NCBI GenBank assembly: GCA_964421675.1
Contig: CAYQXV010000055.1
Location: 1 to 14,153 of the forward strand
Origin: CALLPQ01 sp964421675
GTDB lineage: Bacteria; Pseudomonadota; Alphaproteobacteria; Caulobacterales; Parvularculaceae
Direction: 5' to 3'
DNA: 14,153 nucleotides
The notes beneath the pieces are model-generated. The model ran no database searches and was not told the DNA's origin. It worked only from the letters and a program-made list of their open reading frames with translations. The translations under genes and the position numbers were made by a program. Shown here piece after piece: positions 1 to 6,829 of this stretch; position 1 is the first letter of the stretch, and each line of letters begins with the position of its first letter.

Positions 1-102
1 CACCCTTATTAAGATGAAGACGCCTGAACCAGCAAAACCCACAGCTCGCCAATAATTTTTTCTAGTGATAAGGTTTAATGATCGCGACGGACAAACCGCT
101 AA

Positions 103-119
103 ATTGTTCGTGGAACAAT
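103..119. promoter_or_regulatory. Perfect inverted repeat upstream of the sigma factor gene
   Basis: The 17-bp dyad ATTGTTCGTGGAACAAT has perfect 7-bp arms and a 3-bp centre. It ends 14 bp before the sigma factor start codon, where an operator or an mRNA hairpin overlapping the leader would sit. It does not match Fur, RirA or Irr sites as I know them, and it is not the direct-repeat GTTC-N7-GTTC alphaproteobacterial LexA box. The regulator is unknown. The rest of positions 1-133 shows no convincing gene. Confidence 0.4.
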
Positions 120-133
120 GGTGCTTGAAATAA

Positions 134-718
134 ATGTCGGAGATTTTTAGGGCATATTTAGAAAATGAGGCAAGCATCCGTCGTGTCTTGTCACGGTTTA
201 CCAAGCATCCCCAACAGATAGACGATTTTGCGCAAGAGACGTTTATGCGCGCCTTTGCGGCTGAATTGAAACAAGAAATTCGCGATCCGAAGGCGTTCCT
301 CTTCCAAGTCGCGAAAAACGTTGCATTAAGTCATTTGCGAAAAAATCGACGAAATCCAACTGACTGGCTTGAGGATTCAGGGGGCAGCGACCTCTTAATA
401 GATGAAAACCAAATTTCGGGAGAAGATTGGTATAATGGACGCCAAAAGCTAGCGCTCTTGGCAATGGCCGTGGCTCAATTACCTCCCAAATGCCGTAAAG
501 CATTTTTGCTGCGGCGCATTGATGGCTTGCCGTACAAACAAATTGCAAGTCGAATGAATATCTCGGTGAGCGCCGTTGAAAAACACGTCGCAGCCGGTTT
601 GTTAAAATGCTCCGTATTCATGCGGGAAAAAGGCTATGATCCGGAAGATTATGGAGCCAGCGAAAACAGACCCAGTGCGCCGACAAATGATAAGATGAAG
701 CAGACGAACCATGAGTGA
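134..718 (+). CDS. FecI-like ECF RNA polymerase sigma factor
   Basis: A 194-residue cytoplasmic sigma-70 family factor of the ECF/FecI group, which directs RNA polymerase to the promoter of its cognate outer-membrane receptor gene. Region 2 covers about residues 5-72 and includes DDFAQETFMRAF and the basic stretch SHLRKNRR. Region 4 covers about 105-158 and includes LPPKCRKAFLLRRIDGLPYK followed by the helix-turn-helix segment IASRMNISVSAVEKHV, typical of FecI-type factors. The C-terminal tail after residue 165 is charged and looks disordered. The ATG at 134 gives the normal family length, but its ribosome binding site is weak. The gene overlaps the FecR gene by 8 bp (711-718), so the pair is probably translationally coupled. 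Activity is expected to be held off by the downstream FecR protein until the receptor is occupied. The family assignment is strong; the inducing substrate cannot be read from the sequence. Confidence 0.93.
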   Translation: MSEIFRAYLENEASIRRVLSRFTKHPQQIDDFAQETFMRAFAAELKQEIRDPKAFLFQVAKNVALSHLRKNRRNPTDWLEDSGGSDLLIDENQISGEDWYNGRQKLALLAMAVAQLPPKCRKAFLLRRIDGLPYKQIASRMNISVSAVEKHVAAGLLKCSVFMREKGYDPEDYGASENRPSAPTNDKMKQTNHE

Positions 719-1757
719 CGATAAGAAAATTATTCAGCTTCCAAGTCAGGAAAGCATCGAATCCATGGCTGCGACATGGATGGCGCGATTGGGCCGCGAT
801 GATTTTTCTGCCGATGAACGAGCAGAGTTTGAACTCTGGCTATCCGCGAGCGACCGCCATAAGGATGCATATGATCGCTTACAGGCCATGTGGGGCGATT
901 TGTCTGCGCTTGACGCCTTATCCGATATTGGCGTTGCCACGTTAAAAGAAAATACCCAGAACGTTTTTACATTTCCGCGCAGAAAATTCATGCAAATTGC
1001 TGCCACCGTGGCTGCGGCAAGTGTTGGCGGAGTTGCCTATTTGGCATTTAACGGGCATTTCGGCGTGCAGCGACAGGCTGAGACGATTGCAACAAAAATC
1101 GGCGAGCAGCGGGGGATTAAGCTTGTTGATGGGTCCACCATTGAACTCAATACCAATAGTAAGGTGGTTATTAATATTGATCGCGGTGTCCGGCGGATTA
1201 CACTGCTGCAAGGGGAGGCACATTTTGACGTCGCCAAAGACGCGAAAAGACCTTTTGTCGTCTCCGTTCATAACAAGATTGTTCGCGCGATTGGAACAGC
1301 CTTCACGGTGCGGTTGCGCTCTGCAGATTTAGTTGAGGTAACGGTCGAAGAAGGACGTGTACAATTGGGCGCGCAGACGCTCCTCGGCAATATTAATCCT
1401 GCCCAGCCTGAAGACATTGCCCCGCTAGCAGAGCTAAGCGCCGGTCAAAATGCAGTTTTCCAGGAGCGCGTTGAAACAATCGCACAATTGCCTCAGTCGG
1501 AAGTAAAGCGAAAACTTTCCTGGCGTCAGGGATTGCTGGCTTATGCGGGCGACCCTCTTTCAGATGTTGTCGCTGACATTAGCCGATACACTGCAATGGA
1601 GATTGAAATCGCAGACCCCGCAATTGAGGAAATTCCAATTGGTGGATATTTTCGTTTGGGGGAAGTTGATGCGCTTTTAGATGCTCTTGAGGGCACCTTC
1701 GGGCTCCATGTTGAACGGATAGATGAAAATCATGTGCGTTTGAGTGCGGTTCAATAG
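711..1757 (+). CDS. FecR-family anti-sigma factor / transmembrane signal transducer
   Basis: A 348-residue inner-membrane regulator. The cytoplasmic N-terminal part (about 14-68) has the DUF4880-type segment with conserved W and WLSASDRHKDAYDRLQAMW, which binds the ECF sigma factor. One transmembrane segment lies at about 94-113, preceded directly by a twin arginine (PRRKFMQ). The periplasmic FecR domain is about 124-220 and includes RGIKLVDGSTIELNTNS, LLQGEAHFDVAKDAKRPF and VRAIGTAFTVR. The C-terminal part (about 266-348, from KLSWRQGLLAY) is the STN-like domain that contacts the receptor's N-terminal signalling domain. The start ATG at 711 overlaps the sigma gene stop (ATGAGTGA). The receptor gene follows after 142 bp. 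In the known family, ligand-bound receptor triggers regulated proteolysis of FecR and sigma release. The role is confident; the specific signal is unknown. Confidence 0.93.
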   Translation: MSDDKKIIQLPSQESIESMAATWMARLGRDDFSADERAEFELWLSASDRHKDAYDRLQAMWGDLSALDALSDIGVATLKENTQNVFTFPRRKFMQIAATVAAASVGGVAYLAFNGHFGVQRQAETIATKIGEQRGIKLVDGSTIELNTNSKVVINIDRGVRRITLLQGEAHFDVAKDAKRPFVVSVHNKIVRAIGTAFTVRLRSADLVEVTVEEGRVQLGAQTLLGNINPAQPEDIAPLAELSAGQNAVFQERVETIAQLPQSEVKRKLSWRQGLLAYAGDPLSDVVADISRYTAMEIEIADPAIEEIPIGGYFRLGEVDALLDALEGTFGLHVERIDENHVRLSAVQ

Positions 1758-1847
1758 CAAAGGAACATCCAGACAAAATATAAAACCTGCCGAGGGAATA
1801 GAGCGCGGTTATAAGTGTAAATAATTCGAAAAAAATTTGGGGACGAT

Positions 1848-1892
1848 ATGCGGACTTTGGTGATAGCGACATCTTCTATTGTAGGCCTGTAG
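1848..1892 (+). other. Short upstream ORF (14 codons) before the receptor gene
   Basis: An ATG at 1848 has a good Shine-Dalgarno (GGGGA at 1839-1843) and reads MRTLVIATSSIVGL before a TAG at 1890-1892, only 7 bp before the GTG proposed as the receptor start. It is in a different frame from the receptor. It could be a leader peptide that delivers ribosomes to the weak receptor start, or the remnant of an older signal peptide start separated by a frameshift. Expression is not shown, and 14-codon ORFs arise easily by chance. Confidence 0.3.
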
Positions 1893-1899
1893 GCATCTA

Positions 1900-4557
1900 G
1901 TGTTTTTCTATAGGTTGACAAAAAAGGATTGGGATTTTGTTGCGCAGCTTTTTGCTGCCGCTTTGGCTATTTTTATTGTCGTCACTGATACACCTGTAAG
2001 CGCGAGTACCATCATGAGTGCGAGCGAAGAGTTGTATGTATTTGACGTCGATGAAACAAAATTAGGGCGGGCGCTTGACAAAATTGGCGAGCAATCGGGC
2101 GTCAATGTTCTTTATCCCTTTGCGTTAGCTGATAGGACGGGCATGAATCCCGTAGTCGGAAAACATTCGATCAATGAGGCGATCGATATATTGTTCCGGG
2201 ACACTGATTTCGACGGCCGCTTAGCAGATAGCGGAGTGATTGTCATTTCGCTAATTGAAAATAAAAAAAGCGAAAGCCGGGAGGGAAATTCCGTGACCCA
2301 ACTCAAGAAAAAATCATCTCTATTAGCAGGCATAACAACGTTCATGACCGCCTTCGGTACACCTGGAGCATTCGCTCAGGATGAGGCGAGCGCGCTCGAA
2401 AATAGTCGGCTTGACGAAATCACAGTGACGGCACGACGTGTAGAAGAATCGCTGATTGAATCGCCCGTTGCGGTTACAGCAATCACCGGGCGCGAACTGG
2501 AAAATGCTGACATTGCTCAAATTACCGGTCTTGCTGACACAGCGCCAAATGTAAACTTTTCGTTCGCGGGTACAAGTTCGGGCAGCGACTCCGCTGCGGT
2601 TGTGTTTATTCGCGGCGTTGGTCAAAATGATTTTACCGTTGTTTCTGATCCTGGCGTCGGGATCTATATTGACGGGGTTTATCTCGGTCGCACGGTCGGT
2701 TCGGTTTTGGATGTCTTTGATTTAAAACAGATCGAAGTTCTACGCGGACCGCAAGGCACTGTTTTTGGTCGTAATACGATTGGCGGGGCCATCAATATCG
2801 CGACCAGCGATGTATCCGATGAATTTAGCGGTCGGGCGCGCATAATTGTCGGCGAAGATAATCGCTTTGAGCAATTTTTTTCCCTTAATGTTCCCGTTAC
2901 CGACACGTTTGGGTTTAATGTAAGCGCATTTAATCGCGACCGTGACGGGACCGTCGAACGCCTTGATGGAGTCACGCTTGGCGATGACAATGTTTATGGC
3001 GGAAGGGTTAAAGCGGTATGGAAGCCGACCGATCGTTTCAAATCCACGTTTACCTTTGATGGAACCCGTGAAGACGAAGAGTCTGCAGCTGAAGTCGTGC
3101 TCGATGTTATTGAGCCATCCTTGTTCGTTGGGTTTTTCAACAATAATACGTTCGGTAATGGTACGACTGATACTGCGGGATGTGTAGATGGCGGACCGGT
3201 AACAAATTCGGCTTGCGCAAATGACCAGTTTGTACTTGGCCCGTTTACGTCAGCAGAAACCGGTCCTTCGAATAATGAAATCGTCAATTTCGGCCTGTCA
3301 CTAACAAACGAATTTGAGATCTCAGAGAATTTGACGCTGAAGACAATCAGTGCGTATCGCGATGTTGATGCTGAATTCGCACGGGCATCAGATGGTACGC
3401 CATTTGATATTTTCGCGACGGAAACAACTTATCTCCAAGACCAGTTCAGTCAGGAAATTCAGCTTATCGGGTCAAATTTCGAAAACCGGGTAAATTGGGT
3501 GCTCGGCGGGTTCTATTTTGAAGAAGATGGCGCAGGCTTCGACACTGTCTTCTTCCTTCCGCCAACCAATCCTTTGTTTATTGGCGCCGAAACGAACAAT
3601 GACAATATCGCGATTTTTGGTGAGGCGACTATTGACCTCACCGATCGTTTGCGCGTGCTGGGCGGCCTTCGGTATACAGATGAAACCAAAGAAACAGACC
3701 TGACATCGGTGTCGCTCACGTTGCCGGTTGATAACCTTTCGGGAGAAGCTGCTGGGGTGATTACCCAAGACTTTAGTGAAGTCACGTGGCGTGCGTCGGC
3801 GATTTATAGCCTGAGCGACCGGGTGAATACGTATTTTACGGCATCGCGCGGCTTTAAATCAGGCGGTGTGTTTCAGCGCGTCGTTGGTCCAATTAGCGAC
3901 ATTCCCACGCTTACATTCGATCCGGAATTTGTAACCCTTTATGAGTTGGGGTTAAAAGCGGAATTTCGCGAAATTGGGTTGCGTGTTAATGTTGCAGGAT
4001 TTTTATCCAACTATACAAACATCCAACTTGATGGCGCAGCACCGGGTAGCTTTGCAACAACCCAGTTCAATGCTGGCGATGCGGATATAAATGGAATTGA
4101 GGTCGAATTTGACTGGTCTCCGATCGACCGGCTTAGATTTAGCGGCGCGCTCGGTTATATTGACGCGGAATATTCCTCCATTACCGAAGGCTCATTGGTC
4201 ACTCTTGAGGACGAGTTGATCCGTACCCCGGAAATTACATGGTCGTTAAACGGATCATACGGGATTGAAGTCGGCGGGGTCGGTACGTTTACCCCAAGCT
4301 TTAACTGGGTCTATAAGTCGGAGCACGCATTTGAAGCCACGAATACACCGTTAACAACACAGGACGGTTATCATGCATTAGACGTAAGTCTTGCTTATGA
4401 CCACCCAGTACAGGGATGGCGAGCAGTTGCCTCCATTAATAACGTGACAGATGCACGCTATCTCACGGCGGCGGATTTTAATGGGACTATTGGTTACGAG
4501 CTTGGAATTTTCGCAAGACCGAGAAATTTCTTCGTCTCCTTGCAATATGAATTTTAA
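1900..4557 (+). CDS. TonB-dependent outer-membrane receptor with N-terminal STN signalling domain
   Basis: An 885-residue TonB-dependent transducer-type receptor that imports a ligand across the outer membrane and reports its occupancy to FecR. A first signal peptide lies at about 1-35 (hydrophobic FVAQLFAAALAIFIVV). The STN domain is about 46-118 (KLGRALDKIGEQSGVNVLYP). A second, complete signal-peptide-like segment lies at 132-159 (QLKKKSSLLAGITTFM, ending AFA|Q). Then come a TonB-box-like DEITVTARR (172-180), the plug (about 185-300, with VFIRGVGQND, GIYIDGVYLGR and IEVLRGPQGTVFGRNTIGGAINI) and the beta-barrel to the terminal aromatic residue (LQYEF). The GTG at 1900 lacks a good Shine-Dalgarno. 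A TTG at 1915 would give a neater signal peptide, and the in-frame GTG at 2293 has a strong one. An intrinsic terminator follows at 4619. Position after the sigma/FecR pair indicates autoregulated uptake; the ligand is not identifiable. Confidence 0.94.
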   Translation: MFFYRLTKKDWDFVAQLFAAALAIFIVVTDTPVSASTIMSASEELYVFDVDETKLGRALDKIGEQSGVNVLYPFALADRTGMNPVVGKHSINEAIDILFRDTDFDGRLADSGVIVISLIENKKSESREGNSVTQLKKKSSLLAGITTFMTAFGTPGAFAQDEASALENSRLDEITVTARRVEESLIESPVAVTAITGRELENADIAQITGLADTAPNVNFSFAGTSSGSDSAAVVFIRGVGQNDFTVVSDPGVGIYIDGVYLGRTVGSVLDVFDLKQIEVLRGPQGTVFGRNTIGGAINIATSDVSDEFSGRARIIVGEDNRFEQFFSLNVPVTDTFGFNVSAFNRDRDGTVERLDGVTLGDDNVYGGRVKAVWKPTDRFKSTFTFDGTREDEESAAEVVLDVIEPSLFVGFFNNNTFGNGTTDTAGCVDGGPVTNSACANDQFVLGPFTSAETGPSNNEIVNFGLSLTNEFEISENLTLKTISAYRDVDAEFARASDGTPFDIFATETTYLQDQFSQEIQLIGSNFENRVNWVLGGFYFEEDGAGFDTVFFLPPTNPLFIGAETNNDNIAIFGEATIDLTDRLRVLGGLRYTDETKETDLTSVSLTLPVDNLSGEAAGVITQDFSEVTWRASAIYSLSDRVNTYFTASRGFKSGGVFQRVVGPISDIPTLTFDPEFVTLYELGLKAEFREIGLRVNVAGFLSNYTNIQLDGAAPGSFATTQFNAGDADINGIEVEFDWSPIDRLRFSGALGYIDAEYSSITEGSLVTLEDELIRTPEITWSLNGSYGIEVGGVGTFTPSFNWVYKSEHAFEATNTPLTTQDGYHALDVSLAYDHPVQGWRAVASINNVTDARYLTAADFNGTIGYELGIFARPRNFFVSLQYEF
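2279..2295 (+). promoter_or_regulatory. Internal Shine-Dalgarno and GTG start inside the receptor gene
   Basis: GGGAGGG at 2279-2285 lies 7 bp before an in-frame GTG at 2293-2295. That GTG opens a segment reading VTQLKKKSSLLAGITTF, which has every part of a Sec signal peptide: a basic n-region, a hydrophobic core and an AFA cleavage site. This is a better initiation site than the annotated receptor start. It could yield a receptor lacking the STN domain, or mark the ancestral start of the receptor before fusion. Use in the cell is inferred only. Confidence 0.5.
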
Positions 4558-4618
4558 TTCCTGAGCATAATCGCTTGTGAGGCTGCCCGCGCAAAGTAGC
4601 CCTAGATTAGCTAGATTT

Positions 4619-4659
4619 AACGGTCTGACGAGGCATTTTCCTCTTCAGGCCGTTTTTTT
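4619..4659 (+). terminator. Rho-independent terminator of the receptor operon
   Basis: A stem begins AACGGTCTGACGAGG, with loop CATTTT, and closes with CCTCTTCAGGCCGTT. That is 15 pairs with one mismatch and one G-T wobble, followed by an unbroken T run to 4659. It lies 62 bp after the receptor stop codon and closes the sigma/FecR/receptor unit, so the downstream lipoprotein gene should have its own promoter. Confidence 0.88.
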
Positions 4660-4835
4660 GACCGTCAAAAATTTGATCGTCAGTAAAACGAACCTGAAGG
4701 GCATGCGAGGGGCGCACTAGCGAAGCTCTCGCGGCGCGCGACAGCATTTATACTATTAACGCGGCCGCAAACCCGCTATGGCTGGGACAGCGACGCTGAT
4801 TTGTGTGTTAATCTGCACTAATCGCGCTTGCGGCG

Positions 4836-4851
4836 TTCATATGAATATAAT
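4836..4851 (+). promoter_or_regulatory. Possible -10 element with adjoining palindrome
   Basis: TATAAT at 4846-4851 exactly matches the sigma-70 -10 consensus and sits 18 bp before the lipoprotein start codon. It is preceded without a gap by the perfect 10-bp palindrome TTCATATGAA, an operator-like position. No convincing -35 hexamer lies at 16-18 bp spacing, so the promoter call is tentative. Confidence 0.3.
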
Positions 4852-4869
4852 TGAAATACGGAATTTATT

Positions 4870-5430
4870 ATGCGGAAATTTTTGATCCTGTTTGTCAGCG
4901 CTGGAATTAGCGTGTCGGCTTGCACGCAAGCGACATCTTTGGTCGAAACGCCAGATGTTCCCTCTGATCCTCCCTATATTGTATTGAGCGCAAACCATGA
5001 CGAGCCGAATGGCTATGGGTTTTGTTTGGATACTTATGGCGCTGGCCAATCTGATTTGATGCAGACCCACACGTGTAAACCGGCCAAAGCCGATCAGCCG
5101 CGTGACTATTCGGGCAATGATACGCGTTTTGAATATCGGCAAGACACCCAGCAAGTCAGGTCTTATCCATTTGAGGGATATTGTATGCAGGCCTTAATCG
5201 CGAGTGAACTGACAGTCTTCGCGCTGTTGGAATGCAGCGATCACCCGCGGCAAAAATTCGTATACAGCGCAGATGATAAAACGTTGCGGCTCGCGGAAGA
5301 TCAAAGCCGATGTGTTACCGTCTCCGCTGAAACAGTGCCTGCAGGGCCTTGGGTGAAACGGCCGTTAAGCCTTGAAACTTGCGACGATATTGATGCCTCG
5401 CTCAAGCAGTGGACGGTTGCGGCGGCGTAA
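4870..5430 (+). CDS. Lipoprotein with ricin-B-lectin-like repeats
   Basis: A 186-residue exported protein. Residues 1-17 are a lipoprotein signal peptide with lipobox VSAC, making C18 the lipidated residue, so it should be anchored to a membrane facing the periplasm or the surface. The mature part has three cysteine pairs (C52/C69, C105/C122, C148/C171), each beginning near a GFCLD, GYCMQ or SRCVT motif. The last two repeats end in QKF and KQW, which resemble the QxW signatures of a beta-trefoil ricin-type carbohydrate-binding domain. At roughly 150 residues after the signal, it fits one beta-trefoil. No catalytic domain is fused to it. It has its own intergenic region on both sides, so it is probably monocistronic. 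Carbohydrate binding is an inference from the repeat pattern; a non-sugar-binding trefoil is equally possible. Confidence 0.65.
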   Translation: MRKFLILFVSAGISVSACTQATSLVETPDVPSDPPYIVLSANHDEPNGYGFCLDTYGAGQSDLMQTHTCKPAKADQPRDYSGNDTRFEYRQDTQQVRSYPFEGYCMQALIASELTVFALLECSDHPRQKFVYSADDKTLRLAEDQSRCVTVSAETVPAGPWVKRPLSLETCDDIDASLKQWTVAAA

Positions 5431-5439
5431 GTTTAATTT

Positions 5440-5494
5440 TGGTGCGTAACCAGGAGCTTTGCCCGAACCGAGCGAATTTTTCTGGTGCGCACCA
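5440..5494. repeat. Two related palindromic sites
   Basis: TGGTGCGTAACCA at 5440-5452 is an imperfect palindrome, and TGGTGCGCACCA at 5483-5494 is a perfect 12-bp palindrome. They share TGGTGCG and end in ACCA, and their starts are 43 bp apart, about four helical turns. They lie between the lectin-like gene and the phosphatase gene. A paired operator for the phosphatase operon is possible, but no regulator is identified. Confidence 0.4.
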
Positions 5495-5656
5495 TATTAG
5501 TCAATAGGCGTCAGATCAAAGGCTCCGTTTTGCCCCTCGCCGCCTTATACAGAATTCTGGGAGAAGGCGCCCCTTTGCGGGTCCCGCGCTTTTAGGCCTT
5601 TTTGCTTGACGGAACCTTCGGTATAAGGTCCACTCTGCGCTGTGGAGGAGGTCGAC

Positions 5657-6829
5657 GTGCGTGCAATCGGGAATCATATTTTTTCTACAACTGTTTGGGC
5701 GACCATTTTGCTTTTGTTGCTGGGCTGTGCTCCCCCAACAAATCAGTTCACATCATCCTTTTCCGCTGGGGGCTTTTCCACCGGGGGCTTTTCCAACAGA
5801 AGCTTTTCCACACAAGAAGAGTCCAAAGCGGATGAATTTACGCCATCGCCGAAGCTTATAGCCATCGGCGATCTGCATGGCGACTATGATGCCTATATTG
5901 AGGTCATGCGGGAAACGGGACTGATTGATCAAAAAGATCGCTGGTCGGGCGGCAACGCAATCCTCGTTCAAACTGGCGACATTGCTGACCGGGGGCCTAA
6001 TTCTCGTCAAATCATCACCCATATTCGCGAGCTTCAGAAAGCGGCGCCGCGTCAAGGCGGAAAAGTCATTACACTGATTGGCAACCACGAAGCCATGAAT
6101 ATGACAGGCGACCTTAGATATGTGCATCCGGGAGAATATGAGGCATTTCGTACCCGTCGTTCCCGAAAATTGCGCAATCGCGCCTTCGAGGCCAACAAAG
6201 ACCGAATAATCGAATTTTACCGCGCATCCGATCCTGAATTGTCCGTGAGTGAGATCGAATCCAAGTGGAAAGAAACCTATCCACTCGGCCGGCTAGAGCA
6301 TCAGGCGGCATGGCGCCCCGATGGTGAGATTGGTCAATGGGTCATTTCCAACCCTATGGTGGCGCTTGTCCATGACACCCTATTTGTTCATGGCGGCATC
6401 AGCGCTGATTATGCGAGTTTGTCGATTGACGAAATGAATGAACGCGCGCGCGCGGCCCTGTTGGCGCGCGACGGTTCGCCTGAGCGTATCATCAATGACG
6501 AAAAGGGCCCTCTCTGGTACCGAGGTCTGATAGAGGTTTTCGCCACCGTTTCCCCCCCAGGGGCGGTCTCAGATGCCACTGATGAAAACGCCCTATCCCC
6601 GGCTGAAGAGTTGAGCATTGTTCTATCGGCTTTTGGTGCTAAACGCATGGTGGTCGGGCATACGCCTTCTATCGAAGGCATATTGGGAAGTTATGACAAT
6701 CGATTGATCCAGATCGATACTGGAATTGCAGAATATTATGGCGGCGTGCCGTCGTTTCTCCGGTTGGAGTACGGCAAGGTGTACGCCCATAGCGATGGCG
6801 AAATTATAGAAATGGGAGATTCGAAATGA
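5657..6829 (+). CDS. Lipoprotein metallophosphatase, Shewanella-like PPP family
   Basis: A 390-residue calcineurin-like metallophosphatase. The dinuclear-metal motifs appear in order: GDLHGD (71-76), GDIADRG (107-113), GNHE (142-145), HGG (245-247) and GH (334-335). The stretch from GNHEAMN into DLRYVHPGEY resembles bacterial Shewanella-like (Shelph) protein phosphatases. I chose the GTG at 5657 over the upstream GTG at 5642 because GGAGGAGG (5644-5651) is well placed for it, and because it removes an acidic leader and leaves a standard signal peptide with lipobox LLGC (lipidated C24). The enzyme would therefore act in the periplasm or at the outer surface. Between lipid anchor and catalytic domain lies a Ser/Gly-rich linker made of four 15-bp tandem repeats. 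The gene overlaps the next one by ATGA, so the two are coupled. Protein or small-molecule substrate is unknown. Confidence 0.87.
   Translation: MRAIGNHIFSTTVWATILLLLLGCAPPTNQFTSSFSAGGFSTGGFSNRSFSTQEESKADEFTPSPKLIAIGDLHGDYDAYIEVMRETGLIDQKDRWSGGNAILVQTGDIADRGPNSRQIITHIRELQKAAPRQGGKVITLIGNHEAMNMTGDLRYVHPGEYEAFRTRRSRKLRNRAFEANKDRIIEFYRASDPELSVSEIESKWKETYPLGRLEHQAAWRPDGEIGQWVISNPMVALVHDTLFVHGGISADYASLSIDEMNERARAALLARDGSPERIINDEKGPLWYRGLIEVFATVSPPGAVSDATDENALSPAEELSIVLSAFGAKRMVVGHTPSIEGILGSYDNRLIQIDTGIAEYYGGVPSFLRLEYGKVYAHSDGEIIEMGDSK
5759..5818 (+). repeat. Four tandem 15-bp repeats in the phosphatase linker
   Basis: Four consecutive 15-bp units each begin TTTTCC (5759, 5774, 5789, 5804) and encode FSAGG, FSTGG, FSNRS and FSTQE in frame. 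The first two units differ at only a few bases; the later ones have diverged. Because the unit length is a multiple of three, copy-number change would lengthen or shorten the tether between the lipid anchor and the catalytic domain without a frameshift. Confidence 0.8.

Larger units (their letters stand above)
4558..4869. other. Intergenic region between receptor and lectin-like lipoprotein genes
   Basis: This 312-bp gap holds the terminator at 4619-4659. Just after it, at 4657-4682, is a tandem pair of related sites: TTTGACCGTCA and TTTGATCGTCA, offset by 15 bp, the first being part of the dyad TTTGAC-C-GTCAAA. Near the downstream gene, the palindrome TTCATATGAA (4836-4845) abuts TATAAT (4846-4851). 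I see no protein-coding gene or RNA gene here. Confidence 0.6.

Noticed and set aside
2..55. Open frame from the window edge ending in TAA, possible 3' end of an upstream gene
   Set aside because: Only 17 codons are visible and nothing in them is diagnostic; it cannot be told from chance.
103..119. LexA box interpretation of the GTTC/GAAC dyad
   Set aside because: Alphaproteobacterial LexA sites are direct repeats GTTC-N7-GTTC; the inverted form here has the wrong layout and spacing.
1915..1920. TTGACA matching the -35 consensus at the start of the receptor gene
   Set aside because: No -10 element at a usable distance; probably a chance match within coding sequence.
5642..5656. Upstream GTG start for the phosphatase
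   Set aside because: It would place the Shine-Dalgarno inside the coding sequence and add acidic residues before the signal peptide; the GTG at 5657 fits better.
5602..5861. Overlapping frames at the start of the phosphatase gene, rich in repeated RWGLF or LGAFP patterns
   Set aside because: They are out-of-frame readings of the 15-bp tandem repeat inside the phosphatase linker.
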